Part shown: positions 1-6,151 of the stretch, in pieces
How positions within the stretch are numbered: position 1 is the first letter of the stretch
How the letters are laid out: each line of letters opens with the position of its first letter
Assembly: GCA_964550915.1 (NCBI GenBank)
Contig: CAZKBY010000058.1
Coordinates: forward strand, 1-13,063
Length of the DNA stretch: 13,063 nucleotides
Direction of reading: 5' to 3'
DNA from: JARYMI01 sp964550915
GTDB taxonomy: Bacteria; Acidobacteriota; Aminicenantia; Aminicenantales; UBA8522
The notes under the pieces: generated by a model
Database searches by the model: none
Told to the model about the DNA's origin: nothing
The model's input: only the letters and a program-made list of their open reading frames with translations
Program-made: the position numbers and the translations under genes

Positions 1-813
1 CCCGACTACCGCAAGATCTCGAGCGCCAACATCACCGCTTATTATCCGCTTAGCCGCTACTACAGGCTGGAGGGGAATTTTGGCTTTTACCGTTATGAAG
101 AGAATTTTGCCGACCCCTATGGCATGGGAATGTTCACGGGCAACCAGTACGGCTACTTCTGGAACGGAAACGCCCTCTCCCTGTCCTTTGCCATTACCGG
201 CGAGACAACCTACTTCAATCCCTATTTCGGGCCGCAAGCGGGCCATACTTTTAGGCTTTCTCTCGCCCAGAGCCTGCCTGTCTCCGCGAGCTTCTTCCGG
301 AACACGACCGCCCGGGCTGACCTCCGGAAATATTTTAATTTCGGCGGCACCGCTCTCTTGGCCATGCGCCTCGAAGGTTGGGCCAGCCGGGGAAGAGATC
401 CCTATGTTTTCTATCACGGCGGCAACAATCAGGTCAGGTCTTCTCATTACTACAATATCGTTTCCACGGAGGGGTGGTTTTTTAATGCCGAGCTCCGTTT
501 TCCGCTCGTCAACGTCGCCTCGACCATTATCGGACTTATAGGCCCTCTTCGCGGAGTTCTCTTTTTTGACATCACTCGGGCCAAGCTTAGTGGATACCCG
601 GCCAAGTTTTACGAGTACACCGACGCCTGGAGCTCGCCTTCTTCCTTTGACGCCATCGGCTCTTACGGCTACGGATTTCAGTTTTTCCTCTTCGCCCTTC
701 CTATCCATATCGAGTTCGCCAAACGGCTCAACTGGACGGACATCTCGCGGCCCCTCGATTTCCAGGGTTCGGGCGGCTTTCAGACGAAATTCTGGATAGG
801 CTTCGACTTTTAG
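1..813 (+). CDS. Outer-membrane beta-barrel protein, D15/BamA-like C-terminal part (5' end outside window)
   Basis: Frame 1 is open from the first base to the TAG at 811-813 and gives 270 residues. There is no credible start: the first internal ATG is at codon 42, in the middle of barrel-like sequence, so the gene begins upstream of the window. The sequence alternates aromatic and polar residues as in amphipathic beta strands. It contains a segment, NAELRFPLVN near residues 163-172, that is typical of the last strands of D15/Omp85 barrels. It ends in FWIGFDF, with the terminal aromatic residue expected of a BamA-recognised beta-signal. I infer the final 10 or so strands of an outer-membrane barrel. 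In related phyla such domains often follow TolB/WD40-like propellers or POTRA domains, but the N-terminal half is not visible, so BamA itself cannot be claimed. Its stop lies 31 bp before the dnaA promoter and no clear terminator separates them. Confidence 0.7.
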   Translation, partial: PDYRKISSANITAYYPLSRYYRLEGNFGFYRYEENFADPYGMGMFTGNQYGYFWNGNALSLSFAITGETTYFNPYFGPQAGHTFRLSLAQSLPVSASFFRNTTARADLRKYFNFGGTALLAMRLEGWASRGRDPYVFYHGGNNQVRSSHYYNIVSTEGWFFNAELRFPLVNVASTIIGLIGPLRGVLFFDITRAKLSGYPAKFYEYTDAWSSPSSFDAIGSYGYGFQFFLFALPIHIEFAKRLNWTDISRPLDFQGSGGFQTKFWIGFDF

Positions 814-844
814 GTTCCCGCTCAATTTATTAGCAACAAACCTC

Positions 845-873
845 TTGAAATCAGCCTTTCCGCGTGCTATGAT
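845..873 (+). promoter_or_regulatory. Sigma70-type promoter for dnaA
   Basis: TTGAAA at 845-850 and TATGAT at 868-873 are separated by exactly 17 bp, and a TG at 865-866 gives an extended -10 (TGcTATGAT). Transcription would start near 880, leaving a leader of about 80 nt before the dnaA ATG. The TTG at 845 that could extend the dnaA frame upstream is the -35 box itself, which argues against that longer start. Evidence is sequence pattern only. Confidence 0.65.
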
Positions 874-913
874 TCTTCCGCCTTCTCTGACTTCAACCAG
901 CAAAGCACGAAGG

Positions 914-945
914 TTTTCCACAGATGTGGAAATATCTGTGGAAAT
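914..945 (+). promoter_or_regulatory. Cluster of three DnaA-box-like 9-mers in the dnaA leader (possible oriC part / autoregulatory site)
   Basis: TTTTCCACA at 914-922 is followed by two inverted copies of the same type, TGTGGAAAT at 925-933 and at 937-945 (reverse complement ATTTCCACA). Each differs from the consensus TTATCCACA by one or two bases. The first and second form a near-perfect inverted pair 2 bp apart. The two inverted copies are spaced 12 bp start to start, about one helical turn. The cluster lies between the promoter and the start codon, so DnaA bound here could repress its own transcript and could also nucleate an origin complex. Confidence 0.65.
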
Positions 946-958
946 CTTAAACGCCGCC

Positions 959-2290
959 ATGCAAGATAAAGAAAAGCTTAATTGTTGGCTTCAGATCCTT
1001 CTGGACATCAAAAAAAAGATCGACCAGAACAGTTATGAAACCTGGTTTGAACCAACTCTTTATATCGGACGCGAAAAGGATATCCTTTACATCAAAGTCC
1101 CCAATTCGTACTTCCGAGACTGGCTTTCCTTTCACTATTCGAGCCTCATTAACGAGAGCGCCCAGGGGTTGTTTGGCAAATCACTCGACATCAAGTACAT
1201 TTTCGACGAAACGCCCGCCCCTTTCATGAGGCGCTCGCCTGAAGATAGGCGGGCCCAGCACGGTGCCCTCCTGAATCCTAACCTCAATCCTCATTACACC
1301 TTTGAGAACTTTGTCGTCGGGTCGTGCAATCAATTTGCCCACGCTGCCGCCCAGGCCGTGGCCAAAAACCCAGCCAAGTCTTATAACCCTCTCTACGTCT
1401 ACGGCGGAGCCGGGTTGGGCAAAACTCATCTCATGAACGCCATCGGCCACTTCACCATGAACAAGCACCATCGGCTGAAGATTCTCTATGTGACTACGGA
1501 AAAATTCATGAACGACCTAATCAACCACCTTCAGTACGGAAAAATCCTCGATTTCCGCCAGAAATATCGCAGTGTCGACGTCCTTCTTATGGACGACATC
1601 CATTACCTCTCCGGCCGGGAAAGAACCAAGGAAGAATTTTTCCACACCTTTAACCATCTCTATGAGAATCAAAAACAGATCGTTATTTCAAGCGACTGCC
1701 CTCCCAAGGAAATTCCCCAGCTCGAAGAGCGGTTTAGCTCTCGTTTTGAATGGGGGTTAATCGCCGACCTCAAACCTCCTGATATTGAAACCCGCATCGC
1801 CATCCTCAAGAAAAAAGCCGAGGTTGAGGGCGTGGCCCTTCCTGAGGGCGTGGCCCTTTTCATCGCCGATAAGGTCCATTCGAACATCCGCGAGCTCGAA
1901 GGATATCTGCGTCGTGTCATCGCCTATGCCTCCCTCAAGGGCGAGAAAGTAGACCTTGAGATCGCCAAGGAAGCTCTTAAGAGCCTCCTCGAATCAACGG
2001 CCAGCCTGGTCAATGTGGATAAGATCCAAAAGCTGGTCTGCCATCAATTCAAAATCAAGATTTCTCAAATCAAATCGAGAAACAATTCGCCTAAAATTGC
2101 TTTTCCCCGCCAGATTGCGATGTACCTGTGCAAGGAATTAGCCAAAACGTCGTTGCCAGAGATCGGCAAGAAATTCGGTGGAAAACATCACACCACCGTT
2201 CTTCACAGTATTAGAAAAATAGAAAAGATGAGGCGCAAAGATCCCGAATTCAACAAAGAAATCAACAGTCTGATCAACCTTATACAATAA
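959..2290 (+). CDS. dnaA: Chromosomal replication initiator protein DnaA
   Basis: DnaA is the AAA+ ATPase that binds DnaA boxes, melts the origin and loads the replicative helicase. From the ATG at 959 the protein has 443 residues, normal for the family. Domain I (about 1-85) carries the SYETWFEPT segment. Domain III has Walker A GGAGLGKTH at 149-157, Walker B LLMDDIHYL at 209-217, the ERFSSRF arginine-finger region at 257-263 and sensor 2 RELEG at 311-315. Domain IV has the DNA-binding signature IGKKFGGKHHTTVLHSI at 402-418. The linker (domain II, about 86-110) is short. The frame stays open upstream to a TTG at 845, but that stretch holds the promoter and DnaA boxes and does not resemble a DnaA N-terminus. 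No good Shine-Dalgarno is seen before 959, so the exact start is less certain than the identity. dnaN follows after 123 bp. Confidence 0.97.
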   Translation: MQDKEKLNCWLQILLDIKKKIDQNSYETWFEPTLYIGREKDILYIKVPNSYFRDWLSFHYSSLINESAQGLFGKSLDIKYIFDETPAPFMRRSPEDRRAQHGALLNPNLNPHYTFENFVVGSCNQFAHAAAQAVAKNPAKSYNPLYVYGGAGLGKTHLMNAIGHFTMNKHHRLKILYVTTEKFMNDLINHLQYGKILDFRQKYRSVDVLLMDDIHYLSGRERTKEEFFHTFNHLYENQKQIVISSDCPPKEIPQLEERFSSRFEWGLIADLKPPDIETRIAILKKKAEVEGVALPEGVALFIADKVHSNIRELEGYLRRVIAYASLKGEKVDLEIAKEALKSLLESTASLVNVDKIQKLVCHQFKIKISQIKSRNNSPKIAFPRQIAMYLCKELAKTSLPEIGKKFGGKHHTTVLHSIRKIEKMRRKDPEFNKEINSLINLIQ

Positions 2291-2413
2291 TGGAATCAGC
2301 GGATTGGCCATGATTTTCACATTTCCATTTGATTTTATTATTATTCTTAAATAAATTATTTTTTTATAAGAAATAAGAAAAGAAGTGAAAATCTTTTAAG
2401 GAAAAGGTGGAAC
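2291..2413 (+). promoter_or_regulatory. AT-rich dnaA-dnaN spacer: candidate DNA unwinding element and dnaN promoter
   Basis: The 123-bp gap is strikingly AT-rich from about 2311 to 2400, in contrast to the GC-richer genes on both sides. It contains consecutive TTA triplets at 2335-2343 and a long T run near 2360-2366. TTGATT at 2329-2334 and TAAATT at 2352-2357, 17 bp apart, are a modest promoter match. An AGGTGG ribosome-binding site lies at 2405-2410, just before the dnaN ATG. AT-rich dnaA-dnaN spacers are a common place for origin unwinding. I see no strong DnaA box inside this spacer, so its role as the unwinding element is inferred from composition and position. Confidence 0.5.
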
Positions 2414-3514
2414 ATGAAATTTTCAGTAATCAAGGAAACAATCCTGGATGAGCTCCAGCTTATGCAGGGGATTATAGAAAAGAGAAACACAATGCCGATC
2501 CTGGCGAACATCCTGATGAGCGTCGGCCCGGAGAAAATTGAGCTAACGGGAACAGACCTGGAGGTTGGACTGAAGACATCTTTCCCTGCCACGGTTGAGG
2601 AGGCTGGTTCGATCACGGTGTCTGGGAAAAAAATATTTGAGATTGTCAAATCCCTGGCGGACGGCCAACCCATCACGTTCAAAGAAAATGAGGATCTGAT
2701 GATGGAGATTAGCTCGGGCAAGAGCGAATTCAAGGTCCTTTGCCTGCCGAAGGAGGATTTCCCTCTTGTTCCCGAGGCAAGGTTCGAAAAACAGATCGTG
2801 CTGCCCCTGGATAAGCTGAAGGAGATGATTGACCGGGTCTATTATGCCATCGCTCAAGAGCAGAGGTATTACCTCAACGGAGCCTTGATGATCATCAAAA
2901 AGAATTCCATCGAACTCGTTAGCACGGACGGCCATCGGCTTTCCTACACTTCCGCTTTTGTCGAAGGCCTAAACCCGGATGAGGAGGTTCGGGTGATCGT
3001 CGCCAAAAAAACCCTCGGCGAAATCAGGAAGATGAGCGACGACAAGATGGAGTTCGATTTTGATGAGAACAACCTCTTTTTCAAGTCTCAGAACCGGATG
3101 CTTATTTCGAGGATCATCGAGAGCAAGTTCCCCAATTTCGAGGCTGTCATCCCCAAGGACAATCCTCACGTCCTCGTCGTCGGAAAAGAGGATTTTAGCC
3201 AGTCCATCCGGAGGGTTGCCTTGCTGGCGGCCGAAAGGTCAAAGGGAGTCAAGCTGACCATAGAGAAAAACCTCCTCAGGCTTTTTTCGTCCAATCCGGA
3301 GATTGGAGAGGCGCGGGATAACCTGGAAGTCGAATACAAAGGGCCAGAGCTTGAAATAGGGTTTAACTCCCAGTACCTCCTGGATTTCCTTCTTTCGGCC
3401 AGCGCCGAGAGGATTCGGCTGGAACTCAAGGACAACAATAGTGCCGCCGTGATGAAGCCGGAGCTGGAGGGCGATATCAAGTACACCTACATCCTGATGC
3501 CGATGAAGATGTAA
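2414..3514 (+). CDS. dnaN: DNA polymerase III beta subunit (sliding clamp)
   Basis: DnaN forms the ring-shaped homodimer that tethers DNA polymerase III to DNA and serves as docking hub for replication and repair proteins. The 366-residue length is exactly that of the family. It begins MKFSVIKETILDELQ, has the early TMPILANILM motif near residues 26-35 and the LTGTDLEVGL motif near 44-53 typical of domain I, and DGHRLSYT at the usual domain II position. It ends in YTYILMPMKM, matching the conserved C-terminal strand (usually YxxMPMRL) that lines the partner-binding cleft. The ATG has a well-placed AGGTGG site. The dnaA-dnaN order is the classic bacterial arrangement. The gene expected next (often recF) is absent and is replaced by a broken membrane-protein fragment 11 bp after the stop. 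Confidence 0.97.
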   Translation: MKFSVIKETILDELQLMQGIIEKRNTMPILANILMSVGPEKIELTGTDLEVGLKTSFPATVEEAGSITVSGKKIFEIVKSLADGQPITFKENEDLMMEISSGKSEFKVLCLPKEDFPLVPEARFEKQIVLPLDKLKEMIDRVYYAIAQEQRYYLNGALMIIKKNSIELVSTDGHRLSYTSAFVEGLNPDEEVRVIVAKKTLGEIRKMSDDKMEFDFDENNLFFKSQNRMLISRIIESKFPNFEAVIPKDNPHVLVVGKEDFSQSIRRVALLAAERSKGVKLTIEKNLLRLFSSNPEIGEARDNLEVEYKGPELEIGFNSQYLLDFLLSASAERIRLELKDNNSAAVMKPELEGDIKYTYILMPMKM

Positions 3515-3695
3515 GAGTCGGCTCAGTGTTTGACTGGTTTTCTTCTCATGAGAGCTGGCGGTATTTTGTTCTTCTCGACCAATTAAAGAAATCTTTTCTG
3601 AGCGGGACGATCTATCCTTGCTGGGCGCTCGATCTCTATGGAGGGTATGGATATCCGATTTTCATCTTTTATCAGCCCGGCTTTTTCTTCCTCGG

Positions 3696-3750
3696 CCTTT
3701 TGTTTTCGTTTTTGCCCGGCTATCCGCTTCAGAAAAGGGCATTCACAATT
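3696..3750 (+). repeat. 55-bp direct repeat, copy 1 (left flank of the N gap)
   Basis: These 55 bases, from CCTTTTG to CACAATT, are identical to 3851-3905. The copy ends exactly at the first N. Two contig ends sharing one identical sequence of 55 bases is what a de Bruijn assembler run with k = 55 would leave at an unresolved branch, so this is probably one locus shown twice and not a biological repeat. Confidence 0.9.
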
Positions 3751-3850
3751 NNNNNNNNNNNNNNNNNNNNNNNNNNNNNNNNNNNNNNNNNNNNNNNNNN
3801 NNNNNNNNNNNNNNNNNNNNNNNNNNNNNNNNNNNNNNNNNNNNNNNNNN
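3751..3850. other. Assembly gap of exactly 100 N
   Basis: One hundred consecutive undetermined bases. The round length suggests a scaffolder placeholder and not a measured distance. Because both flanks carry the same 55 bp, the real gap could be zero or negative (simple overlap), or it could hide more copies of the adjacent 21-bp tandem repeat. Confidence 0.98.
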
Positions 3851-3905
3851 CCTTTTGTTTTCGTTTTTGCCCGGCTATCCGCTTCAGAAAAGGGCATTCA
3901 CAATT
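3851..3905 (+). repeat. 55-bp direct repeat, copy 2 (right flank of the N gap)
   Basis: Identical over 55 bases to 3696-3750 and starting at the first base after the N run. If the two copies are collapsed, the reading frame of the upstream membrane-protein fragment continues for seven more codons and then stops. Confidence 0.9.
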
Positions 3906-3926
3906 CAGAAAAGGGCATTCACAATT
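3885..3926 (+). repeat. 21-bp tandem repeat, two perfect units
   Basis: Units at 3885-3905 and 3906-3926 are identical, each running from CAGAAAAGG to CACAATT. A third copy lies at 3730-3750, at the left edge of the gap, as part of the 55-bp repeat. The unit is a multiple of three and in the frame of the fragment encodes QKRAFTI. The true copy number may be larger than shown, since a short tandem array is a typical cause of an assembly break. Confidence 0.85.
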
Positions 3927-3984
3927 TAGAATTCATTTTGACGCAGTCCTTGATCGCGTTGATACGATAATCATTTTTTATATA

Positions 3985-4018
3985 ATAAAAAGGCCTTTCT
4001 GAGGGAGAAAGAAACGGC
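3985..4018 (-). terminator. Candidate rho-independent terminator of the rnf-apbE operon
   Basis: On the minus strand GCCGTTTCT (4018-4010) can pair with AGAAAGGC (4000-3993), giving 8 bp with one bulged G and a 9-nt loop. The stem is followed by C and TTTTTATT. It lies about 50 bp past the apbE stop, the right place to end the operon transcript. The bulge and the AT-rich upper stem make it weaker than the opposing terminator. Confidence 0.5.
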
Positions 4019-4040
4019 TCGGGCGAGGAAGATCCAGACT

Positions 4041-4066
4041 GGGCGGTGCAACCCGTCCTTTTTTTT
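4041..4066 (+). terminator. Rho-independent terminator, plus strand (end of the dnaN-side transcript)
   Basis: GGGCGG at 4041-4046 pairs with CCGTCC at 4053-4058 (six pairs, one of them G-U) around a 6-nt loop. The stem is followed directly by eight T residues at 4059-4066. The T tract runs into the reverse-complement of the apbE stop codon (4065-4067), so the convergent genes are insulated with almost no spare DNA. Confidence 0.7.
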
Positions 4067-5021
4067 ATAATCGATCGAAGGGGAAAATCTTTCCGATCAA
4101 AATGAGGCGGCCGCTCTCGTCCGCCAAAATGGCCCCATAGCCGGGATACTTTTCGATGATCGCCCGGGGATCTGGGCTGACAAAAAGAGCCGTGGAGAGG
4201 GCGTCGCACAGCGCCGTCTCAGGGCCGATGACGGTAACGCTCGTCTTGCCCGTGGCCGGGTAGCCGGTAGCGGGATCAAGGATATGGTGATAGCGCCGGC
4301 CGTCTCTCTCGAAATACCTTTGATAATCGCCGGAGGTTGCCACGCCCATATCGGTCACGGAGATAACACCCAGGTATCCCCTCCCGCGGGGGTTTTTTAT
4401 CCCGACGCGCCAAGCCCGGCGGTCAGGGTTGGCTCCCCAGCAGTAAAGATCTCCTCCCGCGTTGATGAAACCTCGTTTTATGCCCCGGGCACGGAGGGCG
4501 CGCGCGGCGACGTCAACGCCCCAGCCCTTGGCAATACCGCCCCAATCTAATTTTATGTTGGGCTGAAGGATGAGGCGGTGCTCGGCTAGGCGGATTTTTC
4601 CCATTCCCACAAAAGGCAACGCCGCCTTCAACTCTTCAGGCGAAGGGATGCGATAGTCGCCCGAAAGAAAGCCCCACAAGTCAGTGAGCCGGCCGACGGT
4701 GATGTCAAAAGATCCGGCCGAGTCCCGGTTGACCCGGAGAGCCTTTTGGTAGAGGTCGAGCACGAAGGGGTCGGAGAGGTTTTCTTTTCCCGGAGAAAAC
4801 AGTTCTTCGCAAGAGGCAAAAGAGCGGCTGATGTCCTCCCTGGTCCTCGGAAGCTGCTCGGCCGGGCCGAAAACCTGAACGTCACAGACCGTGTCGAAAA
4901 AAAGGAGTGTGTAGGAATGCCACTTTTCTGGGACCCGGCAGCAGACCCCGACTGCGAGCAAAACAGCCAGGAGAAAAATTCTTCTACCCGGTGACTGTGT
5001 CAACAAGACGAGGGCCTTCAA
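4065..5021 (-). CDS. apbE: FAD:protein FMN transferase ApbE
   Basis: ApbE cleaves FAD and attaches the FMN moiety through a phosphoester to a Thr/Ser in target proteins such as RnfG, RnfD and NqrB/C, on the outer face of the inner membrane. The 318-residue protein has the family motifs in order: LDWGGIAKGWGVD (158-170), NAGGDLYCWG (187-196), ATSGDYQRYF (228-237), HHILDPATGYPA (245-256) and CDALSTALFV (272-281) with the metal-ligand Asp273 and Thr277. The N-terminus has an Arg-Arg pair and a hydrophobic stretch (14-28) ending in two cysteines. The residues before them (Val, Cys) are poor for a lipobox, so it may be a plain signal peptide or anchor. The start is a TTG at 5021 inside the upstream gene (38-bp overlap) with only a weak ribosome site, so the start is uncertain. 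It is last in the rnf operon and its obvious targets are RnfG and RnfD upstream. Confidence 0.93.
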   Translation of the reverse strand: MKALVLLTQSPGRRIFLLAVLLAVGVCCRVPEKWHSYTLLFFDTVCDVQVFGPAEQLPRTREDISRSFASCEELFSPGKENLSDPFVLDLYQKALRVNRDSAGSFDITVGRLTDLWGFLSGDYRIPSPEELKAALPFVGMGKIRLAEHRLILQPNIKLDWGGIAKGWGVDVAARALRARGIKRGFINAGGDLYCWGANPDRRAWRVGIKNPRGRGYLGVISVTDMGVATSGDYQRYFERDGRRYHHILDPATGYPATGKTSVTVIGPETALCDALSTALFVSPDPRAIIEKYPGYGAILADESGRLILIGKIFPFDRL

Positions 5022-5718
5022 CTTCTAACACGAAATGCCTGGGGGCGCAGACAATCCGCTCGCCGGCCAGAAAAACAGGCGGAGAGGCGAGACAAACCTG
5101 ATGCCGACAGGTTGAAGAGATGACCCTGGCCCGGCCGGCCTCGATGCCGACGACGACCTGGCCCGTCTTCGTGTTGAAAGACCTGGTCTGGTTTTTATCG
5201 AGGAGAAGCGAGGCTTTCTTTTTTCCGTCGGCATAGATAGAGACCAATTTTCCAGGAGTCTGGTTTCGACGCGGCAGGTCGAAAGAAACAACAGTCAGGA
5301 AGGAAGAAACGACGCCAGAGGCGTTCATCTTTTTCCAGGCTTGCCAGAGGTTCTGGCTGCGGATATCGCAGACCCGGCCGTTCCTGATTAAAGTAAATGA
5401 GGGGAAGGCAGGCTGAGCTAAGGCTCGGAAAGAAAGGGCCAGGGCCGGCCGAAGAGCTTTCGGGTCGAATTTCCAGCCGGCCGCGGACAGCGCATTACTG
5501 ATATTTTCGTTGGCGGGGTGGGTCGCGACGAAAGCAAAACGGCCGCCAGGTTGATGGATGGCGGGGCTTATTTCCTCGAGGATGGAAGGGAGAATGTCAG
5601 CGGGAGAATCGCTGATGAGATAGAGCGCGCCGGATGATTTCGAATCCCCGGCTTCCACTAACGCCGGCACTGCCAGCGTCGAGGCGAGAAGCGTCTTGAA
5701 AAAATCACGTCTGTCCAT
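4984..5718 (-). CDS. Tat-exported NusG_II domain protein in the rnf operon, unknown function
   Basis: The protein has 244 residues from the ATG at 5718, which has a strong AGGGAGGG site. The frame is open farther upstream but that part overlaps the RseC-like gene. It begins MDRRDFFKTLLASTLAVPAL, a twin-arginine (Tat) leader. Residues 30-145 form an alpha/beta-looking domain I do not recognise. Residues about 157-235 match the NusG domain II family (PF07009), with TCRHQVC (203-209) and RIVCAPRHF (221-229) equivalent to the CPDKIC...IVCLP cysteine pattern seen there. Free-standing NusG_II proteins are often encoded beside rnf, rseC and apbE genes, which suggests a role in the complex or in maturing its external redox centres. 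This is inference from context. The Tat leader is notable because it implies export as a folded protein. It overlaps the RseC-like gene by 14 bp and apbE by 38 bp. Confidence 0.75.
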   Translation of the reverse strand: MDRRDFFKTLLASTLAVPALVEAGDSKSSGALYLISDSPADILPSILEEISPAIHQPGGRFAFVATHPANENISNALSAAGWKFDPKALRPALALSFRALAQPAFPSFTLIRNGRVCDIRSQNLWQAWKKMNASGVVSSFLTVVSFDLPRRNQTPGKLVSIYADGKKKASLLLDKNQTRSFNTKTGQVVVGIEAGRARVISSTCRHQVCLASPPVFLAGERIVCAPRHFVLEVEGPRLVDTVTG

Positions 5719-6151
5719 GAAACCCTCCCTTGTTGTCGATTTCGACGATCGTCGGGTAGTTCGTTTTCCCCTTCCGGCCGCGGTAATAAGAAAAGACGCC
5801 GAGGCTGGAAAGGCCGACCCCTGAGGCCAGGCCAAGGAGCCCGTTTTCAGCCTGACCCAGGCGGCTTAGGGGTCGAATCACATAGCCAAGAGTGAGGCCA
5901 AGCAATAAGCCGAAGAGAAGAAAGCCGAAGATCCGGATCAGGTCCCGGTGGTAATTCGTCTCGGGCACTTCAATGACGACGCTGTCACCCGGTCGGGCCC
6001 GAAGAGGGTTCTGGACGGCCAGCCGGCCGGCCGCGTCTTTTCGGCCAGCGCAGAGAGACCGGGAGGAACATTCGCGGCAAGCAATCTGAGGGCTAACCTT
6101 GACCCAGGCCAGGTTGTCCTCGACGCTCAAGACGACAGCATTATCCCTCAT
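5705..6151 (-). CDS. rseC: RseC/MucC-family protein (SoxR-reducing system type)
   Basis: This is a 148-residue protein with the RseC layout: a short N-terminal beta-like region with a cysteine cluster, CRECSSRSLC (Cys25, Cys28, Cys34), a GDSVVIEVPE segment at 55-64, then two membrane helices at about 73-93 and 103-122. In Escherichia coli RseC works with the Rnf-like RsxABCDGE complex in keeping SoxR reduced; in many anaerobes it is simply linked to rnf. The Cys spacing here is C-x2-C-x5-C; I recall an additional upstream cysteine in E. coli RseC, which this protein lacks. Its ATG overlaps the rnfB stop by 11 bp, and its end overlaps the NusG_II gene by 14 bp, so it is cotranscribed with both. 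Name is by family and context; the physiological partner here is unlikely to be SoxR. Confidence 0.8.
   Translation of the reverse strand: MRDNAVVLSVEDNLAWVKVSPQIACRECSSRSLCAGRKDAAGRLAVQNPLRARPGDSVVIEVPETNYHRDLIRIFGFLLFGLLLGLTLGYVIRPLSRLGQAENGLLGLASGVGLSSLGVFSYYRGRKGKTNYPTIVEIDNKGGFHGQT

Larger units (their letters stand above)
3526..3929 (+). pseudogene. Fragment of a polytopic membrane protein (PTPS_related / YfhO-like), interrupted by an assembly gap
   Basis: A GTG at 3526 opens a 75-codon stretch up to the gap. The segments SWRYFVLLDQLKKSF, GTIYPCW, GYGYPIFIFYQP and a following hydrophobic stretch match the N-terminal periplasmic loop of large bacterial membrane proteins annotated as 6-pyruvoyl-tetrahydropterin synthase-related or YfhO-like. 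In that family a first membrane helix and a loop precede this motif. Here both are missing, because the dnaN stop is only 11 bp upstream. After the gap the same frame resumes with a repeat of the pre-gap sequence, then a second QKRAFTI heptapeptide, and stops at TAG 3927-3929. The gene is therefore truncated at both ends, either by true decay or by a faulty join. Family assignment is from memory of the motif and is tentative. Confidence 0.5.

Noticed and set aside
1..813. Calling the first gene bamA
   Set aside because: Only the barrel end is visible; POTRA domains or a propeller cannot be checked, and several Omp85-like or TolB-D15 fusion proteins share this C-terminus.
845..958. Extending dnaA upstream to the in-frame TTG at 845
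   Set aside because: The TTG is part of the -35 box, the added 38 residues do not look like DnaA, and the stretch holds the DnaA boxes.
3885..3926. Short CRISPR-like direct repeats
   Set aside because: The 21-bp units abut without spacers and there are no cas genes nearby.
3851..4002. A plus-strand frame through the N run reading FCFRFCPAIRF and onward as a continuation of the membrane protein
   Set aside because: The frame depends on the arbitrary length of the N run; the repeated pre-gap sequence shows the true frame, which stops at 3927.
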